A stretch of 8,767 nt of DNA from Pirellulales bacterium (GTDB lineage Bacteria > Planctomycetota > Planctomycetia > Pirellulales > Thermoguttaceae): the NCBI GenBank assembly GCA_030605745.1, contig JAUWHT010000257.1, positions 1 to 8,767 of the forward strand. The letters run 5' to 3'. Positions 1-5,367 of this stretch are shown here, piece after piece. The position numbers were made by a program, and so were the translations under genes. Positions within the stretch are counted from its first letter, which is position 1, and each line of letters starts with the position of its first letter. Under the pieces are notes generated by a model. That model was not told where the DNA came from, did no database searches, and worked only from the letters and a program-made list of their open reading frames with translations.

Positions 1-54
1 CTTTGAAGCCAAAATGGAACCGCCAACAGAGAAGCGCAACTCGTACTGCTTCAT
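1..54 (-). CDS. Possible N-terminus of an unidentified leftward gene, cut by the window edge
   Basis: Reading leftward from an ATG at 54, eighteen sense codons reach the window edge without a stop, beginning Met-Lys-Gln-Tyr-Glu-Leu-Arg-Phe. The composition looks like a normal soluble protein start. A G-run lies directly upstream (55-60 read on the minus strand), but it is too close to the ATG for an ideal Shine-Dalgarno. The same frame stays open back to a stop at 115-117, with an alternative GTG at 100-102. The stretch is too short to assign a family and could be chance; I do not recognise it. Confidence 0.3.
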   Translation of the reverse strand, partial: MKQYELRFSVGGSILASK

Positions 55-141
55 GCCCCCCGGAAATCCCGGCCCCCGGCCGCGCCCACATCCTTCAGAC
101 ACACGAGTAAAACCTCATACTTCGCCCGTGCTGAGTATAGC

Positions 142-160
142 GGCCGCCGGCACGGCGGCC
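142..160. repeat. GC-rich 8-bp hairpin with triloop
   Basis: GGCCGCCG (142-149), loop GCA, then CGGCGGCC (153-160) form a perfect 8-bp stem of G-C pairs only. No run of T follows on either strand, so a classical intrinsic terminator is not supported. It lies about 90 bases upstream of the possible leftward start at 54. Confidence 0.55.
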
Positions 161-180
161 TGTGCTCGTCACATCCTGCA

Positions 181-198
181 ACTTCAGACGACTGAAGT
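181..198. repeat. 7-bp hairpin ACTTCAG/CTGAAGT
   Basis: ACTTCAG (181-187) and CTGAAGT (192-198) are perfect inverted repeats around the tetraloop ACGA. The size would suit a small operator or a weak transcript hairpin. No T-run follows. The heptamer CCTGCAA occurs on both sides of it, just before 182 and again near 207-213. Confidence 0.4.
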
Positions 199-537
199 GT
201 TACAAACCTGCAAGTCGTGGTGTCCAACCCCCGAAAATCGCGCACGCTGGAGGATATGGGAGATATAGGCAGCCCTTGCCGACGGTGCTCTCCAGGCCGT
301 CGAAGGATACCCCGGGCCCGAATTCCGGCCAATACCAGTTGGGGCCCGTAAAGTGCTGTTTGAAGATCGAGGTTGACAGGATCGGGAGAAAAGGGTATCG
401 GATTGATAAGAACTTCATCCCCAGTGGACTGATTGTTCACTGGCCCCCTCCGGATTGCGATCCAGAGGGTTTTTTCTTGGAGAACTGATGAACAGAACGG
501 TGTTTCTGGTTGTCTGAAGAAGGAGAAGAAGTGAAGT

Positions 538-777
538 ATGGAGAGGTTCAATCGCTTTCTTTATGTAACGTCCGCAATCGGTGTCCTTCTCACAACCGTG
601 CTCTTTTTGGTAGCCATCTGGGCGGAAGTGGAAAATGTCGTCCTCTGGAAGACAGTCGGAAGTGGGCTTGTCATCCTGTCTGCATGCGGGATCATGCTGG
701 CAATCAACTTCCAGACTCTGAAGATCAGAGCCGAAATCAAGGGGAAACCAAAGAACAAGACCGAACCAGACACTTGA
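538..777 (+). CDS. Small two-helix membrane protein, unknown function
   Basis: The predicted 79-residue protein has two hydrophobic segments, about residues 8-27 and 39-57, separated by a short loop with acidic residues (Ala-Glu-Val-Glu-Asn). It ends in a strongly charged Lys/Glu-rich tail from residue 62. By the positive-inside rule both ends, which carry Arg/Lys, would be cytoplasmic. The ATG at 538 follows a purine-rich stretch with AGGAG at 521-525, about 12 bases upstream, a longish spacing for a Shine-Dalgarno. The gene converges on lpxK, its stop lying 23 bases from the lpxK stop. I do not recognise the family. Coding status rests on the coherent two-helix pattern and the leader. Confidence 0.6.
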   Translation: MERFNRFLYVTSAIGVLLTTVLFLVAIWAEVENVVLWKTVGSGLVILSACGIMLAINFQTLKIRAEIKGKPKNKTEPDT

Positions 778-800
778 GCCGATTTACTGGAAGCCGCGCT

Positions 801-1865
801 TTACGACTGCCGGGGCAGCAGCGTCCGCAATTTCGCCTCCAACGCATCCCGGCCGGTGAGGATCGTTAGCTCAACGCGAACTGCGCGAAGCGGCCGGCGG
901 CCGAGTTGGTCGATGTCCAGCTTGACCAGGTCCTTTTGGGTGCAAAGCACGGCTGCCACCTCGAGCCGATTGGCCCAACGGGCGAGCGAGTCGATATCGG
1001 CCGTGGTGTAGCGATGATGGTCGGGGAACTCGCGGAAGTCGGCCACGTGGTAGCCGCACGTTTGAAGTGTGTGACGGAAGGCGGCCGGGTTGCCGATCCC
1101 GCAGAAGGCGGCCACCGGCTGAGCGGCCAACGACTCGAGCGGCTCTTCCTGCCCGGCGGAAGAAATCAGCGTCCGGGCCACGTGGGCAGTTTCCAGGTAG
1201 ACGGATTGCGGGGCGTAGCGCCGGACCTGCCGCCAGATTTCCTCGCGCTCGGCCGGTCGGAGCACGTCGGCCCGCGAAAGAGCCACAACGTCGGCACGAC
1301 GCAGCCCGCTGAGAGGCTCCCGCAGCGTACCACGGGGAAAGACGTGCCCGAAGCCGAACGGCTCCAGGGCGTCCAACAGGACAATCTCCAGGTCGCGGCC
1401 GATCCGCCGATGCTGGAGGGCGTCGTCCAGCAGGATCACCTGGCAGTGGTATTCTTCGACGGCCGCCCGGGCGGCGGCCACGCGGTCGGGGTCTTGCAGG
1501 TGCGGCACGTCGGGCAGCTTTTGCTTTAGCTCCAGGGCTTCGTCGTTTTGCGCCCCGGCGCTGGCCCCGTAGCCACGGCTGATAACCGCCGGTCGAACGT
1601 CGCGGCTGCGGAACCATCGCCCCAGCCACACGACCATGGGCGTTTTTCCGGTCCCGCCGAGGGTGAGGTTGCCGATGCTGACAACGGGCACGCTGATGCG
1701 ATATGTGGCCGCCATGCCGCTGTCGTAGCACCAATTCCGCCCCCGGATGGCCAGGCTGTAAGGCACTTCCGCCAGCCGCAGTGCGAACCGCAGTGTGCCC
1801 GCCAGCGGTCCCCGACGCCGGCCGCTTACCAGGTCTCGAAATTCCGACGAGTTGAGCATTATCAA
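801..1865 (-). CDS. lpxK: Tetraacyldisaccharide 4'-kinase (lipid A 4'-kinase)
   Basis: LpxK phosphorylates the 4' position of the tetraacyl-disaccharide 1-phosphate precursor with ATP, a late cytoplasmic-face step of lipid A synthesis at the inner membrane. The 354-residue length fits the family. Visible marks: a hydrophobic/basic N-terminal helix (about 20-45), a Walker A loop in the GNLTLGGTGKTP stretch (65-76), SRGYG (96-100), the family motif DDALQHR (147-153) that includes the second acidic cluster, and VFPRGTLREP (175-184). The listed ATG at 1865 is followed two codons later by another ATG (1859) that would give a more typical Met-Leu-Asn start; neither has a strong Shine-Dalgarno. No other lipid A gene is visible nearby. 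The gene is divergent from the tRNA-Leu gene and may share its upstream region. Confidence 0.95.
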   Translation of the reverse strand: MIMLNSSEFRDLVSGRRRGPLAGTLRFALRLAEVPYSLAIRGRNWCYDSGMAATYRISVPVVSIGNLTLGGTGKTPMVVWLGRWFRSRDVRPAVISRGYGASAGAQNDEALELKQKLPDVPHLQDPDRVAAARAAVEEYHCQVILLDDALQHRRIGRDLEIVLLDALEPFGFGHVFPRGTLREPLSGLRRADVVALSRADVLRPAEREEIWRQVRRYAPQSVYLETAHVARTLISSAGQEEPLESLAAQPVAAFCGIGNPAAFRHTLQTCGYHVADFREFPDHHRYTTADIDSLARWANRLEVAAVLCTQKDLVKLDIDQLGRRPLRAVRVELTILTGRDALEAKLRTLLPRQS

Positions 1866-1880
1866 CTATCTGAATCCAGC

Positions 1881-1909
1881 TTGCCAAGGTCAAATGCGTA
1901 AAATACAAT
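1881..1909 (+). promoter_or_regulatory. Sigma70-type promoter of tRNA-Leu
   Basis: TTGCCA (1881-1886) and TACAAT (1904-1909) are separated by exactly 17 bases and match the -35 and -10 consensus at five and four of six positions (TTGACA, TATAAT allowing near matches). Transcription would begin near 1916, about 26 bases before the mature tRNA 5' end, a sensible leader for RNase P processing. The -10 lies inside the palindrome at 1897-1920. Confidence 0.6.
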
Positions 1910-1920
1910 TGTACTTTACG
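1897..1920. repeat. 24-nt near-perfect palindrome in the lpxK/tRNA-Leu divergent region
   Basis: The stretch from CGTAAAATACAA to its mirror half TTGTACTTTACG pairs at 11 of 12 positions around the centre CAATTG. It is AT-rich in a GC-rich setting and overlaps the tRNA -10 hexamer. Because it is palindromic it also offers TACAAT on the minus strand (1913-1908), which could serve lpxK. It may be an operator for a dimeric repressor or simply two overlapping -10 regions. No convincing minus-strand -35 is visible. Confidence 0.5.
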
Positions 1921-1941
1921 TGTTCTCGTTTGGAACACCCT

Positions 1942-2024
1942 GCCGGAGTGGCGGAATGGCAGACGCGCTGGACTCAAAATCCAGTGTCCTTCGGGACGTG
2001 TGGGTTCAACTCCCACCTCCGGCA
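1942..2024 (+). tRNA. tRNA-Leu (anticodon CAA)
   Basis: A complete class II tRNA of 83 bases. The acceptor stem is GCCGGAG (1942-1948) with CTCCGGC (2017-2023) and discriminator A at 2024. The D stem is GCG/CGC (1951-1953/1964-1966). The anticodon stem CTGGA/TCCAG encloses the loop CTCAAAA with anticodon CAA at 1975-1977. A long variable arm (GTCC/GGAC, 1986-1997) is typical of Leu and Ser tRNAs, and the T arm GTGGG-TTCAACT-CCCAC spans 2000-2016. CCA is not encoded. It reads TTG codons, one of which is the likely ppk1 start in this window. Confidence 0.97.
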
Positions 2025-2034
2025 CTTGGAAGAG

Positions 2035-2139
2035 TAGGCTATTAGGCTGTTAGACCATTAGGCTGTTAGGCTTTTAGGGACGTGAACTCAACATCCCTAA
2101 TAGCCTAATAGCCTAACAGCCTAATCCCCTAACACCCTA
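2035..2139. repeat. Tandem 8-mer repeats forming a 46-bp imperfect inverted repeat
   Basis: The left half (2035-2080) is about 5.75 copies of an 8-base unit, TAGGCTRT with drift. The right half (2094-2139) is the same unit on the other strand (CCTAATAG/CCTAACAG). The halves pair at 36 of 46 positions around the 13-base loop 2081-2093. The element fills the space between tRNA-Leu and etfB and ends directly against the ATG at 2141. It could end tRNA transcription as a large hairpin, but there is no clean T-run. It is not a CRISPR: units are contiguous, with no unique spacers. Confidence 0.85.
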
Positions 2140-2140
2140 G

Positions 2141-3073
2141 ATGGTTGGTTTCGTGCCGTACAGAAGTATCGTTTGTGTAAAGCAGGTCCCCGACACGGCC
2201 AACGTCACGGCCGAGGCGATGAAGGAGGACGGGACGGTTAATCGGGCCGCCTTGCCCACCGTCTTCAATCCGGAAGACCTCCACGCCCTGGAAGCGGCGC
2301 TTGAGCTGCGCGATGCGCACGGCGGGATGGTGACTGCGCTGAGCATGGGCCCACCCAAAGCGGCCGATGTGTTGCGCGAATGCCTGTACCGGGGCGCCGA
2401 TCGGGGGATCCTGATTACCGATCGTCGGGCGGCGGCCAGCGACACGCTGGCAACCAGTTACATCCTTAGCCAGGCGATCCGCAAGATCGGCGATTACGAC
2501 TTCGTCTTCTGCGGCCGGCAGGCAATCGACGGAGATACGGCCCAGGTCGGACCGCAGTGTGCCGAGAAGCTGGGGATCACGCAGGTGACCTACCTGGAGC
2601 GGATCGTTGACGTTTCCGACGGCGTGGTACGTATCCGGCGGAACATCGGCCTTGGCTGGGAGTTGGTCGAGGCCAGCTTGCCGGTGCTGGTGACGGTGTT
2701 GGAGACGGCCAACAGGCCACGACCGCGGGCTGCCAAGCGGATGATTCGTTTCAAGCGTGCCCGGGTCCGCAGCGAGTTGGCCGGTGAATTTCGCAAACAG
2801 ATGGCCGAAGCCAAGGCGGAGCCAGAAATGCCGGGGGCCCCGTTCGGGCAGATTGCCGAGTGGTTCGACGAGTCCGGGCTGCTGATCGACCAGTGGAGCC
2901 TGGAGGAAATCGGCGCCGACCTTGCCAGATGCGGGTTGCCCGGCTCACCGACCAAGGTCCATCGCATCCAGGCAATCGTGCTGACCAAGGAAGGATACAC
3001 CCAGGTCGCGGCGAGCAACGAAGGCATACGCCGGCTGGTCCACGAACTGGTCGTTGATCGGACGTTGGGGTAG
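2141..3073 (+). CDS. etfB: Electron transfer flavoprotein beta subunit
   Basis: EtfB pairs with EtfA to form the FAD/AMP-containing ETF that accepts electrons from acyl-CoA dehydrogenases and delivers them to ETF:quinone oxidoreductase. Family marks: the N-terminal CVKQVPDT (12-19), the nucleotide-binding GRQAIDGDTAQVGP segment (125-138), the beta-subunit signature region RNIGLGWELVEASLPVLVTV (167-186) and GSPTKV (268-273). At 310 residues it is longer than the common 250-260-residue form, owing to an added segment around 210-262 and a C-terminal helical tail. The ATG at 2141 has no Shine-Dalgarno and directly abuts a repeat. GTG at 2153 is an equally plausible start and gives a more family-like N-terminus. 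No etfA is present in the window; the next gene is an acyl-CoA dehydrogenase, its likely electron donor. Confidence 0.93.
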   Translation: MVGFVPYRSIVCVKQVPDTANVTAEAMKEDGTVNRAALPTVFNPEDLHALEAALELRDAHGGMVTALSMGPPKAADVLRECLYRGADRGILITDRRAAASDTLATSYILSQAIRKIGDYDFVFCGRQAIDGDTAQVGPQCAEKLGITQVTYLERIVDVSDGVVRIRRNIGLGWELVEASLPVLVTVLETANRPRPRAAKRMIRFKRARVRSELAGEFRKQMAEAKAEPEMPGAPFGQIAEWFDESGLLIDQWSLEEIGADLARCGLPGSPTKVHRIQAIVLTKEGYTQVAASNEGIRRLVHELVVDRTLG

Positions 3074-3076
3074 TTA

Positions 3077-3097
3077 GTGGATAGTGGATAGTGGATA
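3077..3097. repeat. Three tandem GTGGATA heptamers
   Basis: GTGGATA occurs three times head to tail (3077-3083, 3084-3090, 3091-3097), four bases after the etfB stop and just before the palindromic element at 3104. It resembles the other G/T/A-rich short-unit tandem repeats in the intergenic spaces here. No function can be read from it. Confidence 0.8.
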
Positions 3098-3103
3098 GGT
3101 AGT

Positions 3104-3193
3104 AAAGTTTAGCCGCCGGGCTTGCCCGGCGCGTTTGCGTTCCAGCGCATTGATACCTACCAACGCGCCGGGCAAGCCCGGCGGCTAAACTTT
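3104..3193. repeat. REP/BIME-like palindromic element, copy 1
   Basis: Two perfect 32-base inverted arms (3104-3135 and 3162-3193) enclose a 26-base loop. The part shared with the second copy is 3107-3190 (84 bases), bounded by GTTTAG and CTAAAC. Each arm also folds alone as CGCCGGG-CTTG-CCCGGCG (3114-3131 in the left arm), so the element can form either one long hairpin or two small ones, the layout of bacterial BIMEs. It lies between etfB and the acyl-CoA dehydrogenase gene in the direction of transcription and ends directly beside the GGAG (3194-3197) that serves the latter. It may tune mRNA stability or termination between the two genes. Confidence 0.9.
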
Positions 3194-3204
3194 GGAGATT
3201 GCCC

Positions 3205-4947
3205 GTGCCGAACTTCTTTCTTGATAATTCTGATATCCAGTTCCTGTTCGATCATGTCGATTTGGAAGAGTTGGCACGCATCCAAGAGGCCGGCGCAGAA
3301 AACGGCGACGCCGATTATGTGCCGCTGGACGAAGCCGACGCGGTGGACGACTACCGGGGGATCCTCGGGATTGTCGGCCAGGTTGCCGCCGAGACAATCG
3401 CGCCCAGCGCCGAACGGGTCGACGCCGAGGGAAACACGCTCAATGAGGACGGTACGGTCACGCTGCATCCGCTGGTCCGCGAGAACCTCAAACAGTTGGC
3501 CCAGGCCGACCTGACGGGCTTCACCCTGCCGCGCAACTACGGCGGGCTGAACTGCCCCAACCTGATCTACACCATGGCCACTGAGATCATCAGCCGGGCC
3601 GACGGCTCGATGATGAACCTGTTCGGCCTGCAAGGGATCGCCGAGACGATCAACGCCTTTGCCGGCAAGGAAATCAAGGACGAAGTCCTACCGCGTTTTG
3701 CCCGGGGTGAAGTAACCGGCGCGATGGTGCTTACCGAACCCGACGCCGGCAGCGACCTGCAGGCGGTGCGCTTGCGGGCGTACCAGGACGGCGGCGGCAA
3801 TTGGTTCTTAAGCGGAGTGAAGCGGTTCATCACCAACGGCTGCGGCGATATCCTGCTGACCATGGCCCGTAGCGAGCCGGAGATCGCCGATGGCCGCGGC
3901 CTGAGCCTGTTCATCTCCGAGCGCAGCGAGAAGGTCAAGGTGCGCCACCTGGAGGACAAGCTGGGTATCCACGGCTCGCCCACCTGCGAGTTGGTCTACC
4001 AGGACACCCCGGCGCGGCTGATCGGCCGGCGGAAACTCGGGCTGACCACCTACGTTCTGTCTCTGATGAACGGCGCTCGGGTGAGTATTGCCGCACAGTC
4101 GTTGGGTATTGCCGAGTCGGCGTATCGGCTGGCGCGAACTTACGCCCATACGCGGCAGCAGTTCGGCGGCCCCATCGAGCGGCTGCCGGCCGTGGCCGAG
4201 ATGGTTACCGACATGCAGATTGCGATCGAGGCCGCCCGGGCCTTGACCTACGAAACCAGCCGGGTCTGCGACCGCCAGAACAACAATCTGCGGATGTTGC
4301 AGGCCATTCCGGAGGCCGACGGCGACGAAAAAATGCGGCGCACGAAACTGCGCATACAGCACAAGCGCCTGGCCGGCATGCTCACGCCGATGAGCAAGTA
4401 CTACACCTCGGAAATGTGCGTGCGAGTGGCCGGCACGGCGGTCCAGGTCCTCGGCGGCTCGGGCTACATGAAGGACTACGCGGCCCAGCGCCATCTGCGC
4501 GACGCCCGGATCACCACCATCTACGAAGGAACCAGCCAGTTGCAGATAGTGGCCGCGGTCCGCGGCGTCACCTCCGGGGTGTTCAAGACCTACTGCGAAC
4601 AGCTCGAGGAAAACCAGCACAACGACCCGTTGCTGGCTGAGTTGAAAGAGAAGCTGGTTGCGTGCAAAGAGCAAGTGTTAGAGGCGGTGGCGTTCCTTAA
4701 AGGAAAGGGCACTGCCTACCTGGACCTCTCGGGCCGGCAAATCGTCGACGCGGCTATCGTGGTCATCGTCGGGCATCTGTTGCTCGGGCAAGGTGCAACA
4801 AACGATCGCAAGAAGCGGGTGGCCCGGCGGCTGATCGAAAGCCAGTTGCCCGTCCTGCACATGAACTGCCAGCATGTCCTCTCCGGTGATACCAGCCCGC
4901 TGGACGAGTACGATCTACTGGCCGAGCCCGTGCCGGCGAACGAGTAA
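3205..4947 (+). CDS. Acyl-CoA dehydrogenase, large form with C-terminal extension
   Basis: This FAD enzyme oxidises acyl-CoA to trans-2-enoyl-CoA and reduces ETF. Visible marks: TEPDAGSD (177-184), the flavin/substrate loop; KRFITNG (206-212); RQQFGGPI from 317, the FAD/dimer contact; and YEGTSQLQ, in which Glu441 matches the catalytic base of medium-chain-type enzymes. A four-helix C-terminal region follows (about 460-560), making 580 residues against about 380-400 for simple members. An N-terminal segment (1-45) precedes the usual helical domain. I chose GTG at 3205 because GGAG (3194-3197) sits 7 bases upstream; a TTG at 3199 in the same frame is less likely. Substrate cannot be told from sequence. 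The etfB gene lies 131 bases upstream, separated by repeats. The stop TAA forms part of the direct repeat flanking the MITE-like element. Confidence 0.92.
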   Translation: MPNFFLDNSDIQFLFDHVDLEELARIQEAGAENGDADYVPLDEADAVDDYRGILGIVGQVAAETIAPSAERVDAEGNTLNEDGTVTLHPLVRENLKQLAQADLTGFTLPRNYGGLNCPNLIYTMATEIISRADGSMMNLFGLQGIAETINAFAGKEIKDEVLPRFARGEVTGAMVLTEPDAGSDLQAVRLRAYQDGGGNWFLSGVKRFITNGCGDILLTMARSEPEIADGRGLSLFISERSEKVKVRHLEDKLGIHGSPTCELVYQDTPARLIGRRKLGLTTYVLSLMNGARVSIAAQSLGIAESAYRLARTYAHTRQQFGGPIERLPAVAEMVTDMQIAIEAARALTYETSRVCDRQNNNLRMLQAIPEADGDEKMRRTKLRIQHKRLAGMLTPMSKYYTSEMCVRVAGTAVQVLGGSGYMKDYAAQRHLRDARITTIYEGTSQLQIVAAVRGVTSGVFKTYCEQLEENQHNDPLLAELKEKLVACKEQVLEAVAFLKGKGTAYLDLSGRQIVDAAIVVIVGHLLLGQGATNDRKKRVARRLIESQLPVLHMNCQHVLSGDTSPLDEYDLLAEPVPANE

Positions 4948-4950
4948 ATA

Positions 4951-5127
4951 CTCAAACTGTAAACGCTAGCATTTGAGGAACGTGATATGCAGGTGGAAAC
5001 AAGGGATTGGGGATTAGTGATTGGGGATTAGAGTTGATGTGGAAAGCGTGATTCCAATCTCCAATCCCCAATCCCTGCAGCTACGGTGTTTTTCAAGCAA
5101 AATGTCCCGATCCGTTTACAGTTTGAG
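4951..5127. mobile_element. MITE-like element with 15-bp terminal inverted repeats and TAAATA target duplication
   Basis: The left end CTCAAACTGTAAACG (4951-4965) and the right end CGTTTACAGTTTGAG (5113-5127) are perfect inverted repeats. TAAATA lies flush outside both ends (4945-4950 and 5128-5133), as a target-site duplication would. If GAG is counted, the duplicated word is GAGTAAATA and overlaps the right end. Inside is a second inverted repeat, 5002-5024 with 5054-5076 (21 of 23 pairs), placed symmetrically: 36 bases separate outer and inner arms on each side. At 177 bases the element encodes nothing, so any mobility would need a transposase supplied elsewhere. It sits between the acyl-CoA dehydrogenase stop and the next start codon. 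Confidence 0.75.
5002..5076. repeat. Inner inverted repeat of GGGATTGGGGATT-type units
   Basis: The left arm (5002-5024) and right arm (5054-5076) pair at 21 of 23 positions around a 29-base loop. GATTGGGGATTAG occurs about twice in tandem on the left (5005-5030). It is G-rich on the plus strand on one side and C-rich on the other, echoing the short-unit inverted repeats at 2035-2139. It is nested at the centre of the MITE-like element. Confidence 0.8.
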
Positions 5128-5136
5128 TAAATAGCG

Positions 5137-5367
5137 ATGGAACCCAGTAGAAAACTTATCGACGAATTGTATCGGGAACGGGTTGTTCGGGCTCGCCAGA
5201 TGCCGCCGGAGCAGAAACTTCTTGCCGGGGCGCGGCTCTTCGACCGGTCATGCCGGATCATGGCCGACGGCATCCGCGATGAATATCCAACCGCCAGCGA
5301 TCAGAGGGTCCGGGAAATCCTGGACGAGCGGCTGAGCCTGATTCGACACCTGGAGGAATCGACGTGA
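5137..5367 (+). CDS. Small helical protein coupled to a nucleotidyltransferase
   Basis: The 76-residue protein is charged and predicted helical throughout, with no membrane segment. It resembles, from memory, short proteins often encoded just before nucleotidyltransferase genes: Arg-Gln-Met-Pro-Pro-Glu-Gln-Lys (20-27), then Gly-Ile-Arg and Tyr-Pro-x-Ala, then Arg-Glu-Ile-Leu-Asp-Glu-Arg-Leu near the end. I have no functional name for it. Its stop TGA (5365-5367) overlaps the GTG start of the next gene, so the two are translationally coupled. The ATG at 5137 has only GAG (5125-5127) upstream, which is also the end of the MITE-like element. Without that insertion the gene would start 6 bases after the acyl-CoA dehydrogenase stop. 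It may be an antitoxin-like partner of the next protein; this is inference. Confidence 0.75.
   Translation: MEPSRKLIDELYRERVVRARQMPPEQKLLAGARLFDRSCRIMADGIRDEYPTASDQRVREILDERLSLIRHLEEST
5352..5356 (+). promoter_or_regulatory. Ribosome binding site for the nucleotidyltransferase
   Basis: GGAGG at 5352-5356 lies 7 bases before the GTG at 5364, within the 3' end of the preceding gene. It is the clearest Shine-Dalgarno in the window. It decides the GTG start and supports coupled translation of the pair. Confidence 0.7.

Larger units (their letters stand above)
55..537. other. Long stretch without a convincing gene
   Basis: About 480 bases in which the available open frames on both strands give proteins of odd composition (Pro/Arg/Cys-rich, no recognisable motif, no good ribosome site). 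Two clear hairpins lie at 142-160 and 181-198. The last 20 bases hold the purine-rich leader of the small membrane protein gene at 538. The region could hold a 5' leader and promoters for the genes on either side, or a decayed gene; nothing in the sequence decides this. Confidence 0.5.

Noticed and set aside
51..551. Minus-strand frames of 166 and 72 codons in the left flank
   Set aside because: Mixed low-complexity composition, no Shine-Dalgarno, no family resemblance; the segment with many aromatic residues near 200-418 looked protein-like at first, but codon third positions show no consistent bias.
871..2025. A 384-codon minus-strand frame spanning lpxK and the tRNA
   Set aside because: Its start is the reverse complement of tRNA-Leu (a common false protein) and the rest is a shifted frame of lpxK, very rich in Arg, Ala, Pro and Gly.
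2035..2139. CRISPR array
   Set aside because: Repeat units are 8 bases, contiguous and inverted in the second half, with no unique spacers of regular length and no cas genes.
3122..3191. Similar short peptides encoded by both palindromic elements (Met-Pro-Gly-Ala-Phe-Ala...Arg-Arg-Leu-Asn)
   Set aside because: The likeness comes from the shared repeat DNA; the frames run out into unrelated sequence and lack ribosome sites, so this is not a conserved small protein.
3808..4674. A 288-codon minus-strand frame opposite the acyl-CoA dehydrogenase
   Set aside because: Antisense shadow of a well-supported gene; no recognisable motif and no ribosome site.
4942..4954. Small hairpin GAGTA/TACTC at the dehydrogenase stop as a terminator
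   Set aside because: Only 5 bp and AT-rich, and better explained as the target duplication meeting the left end of the MITE-like element.
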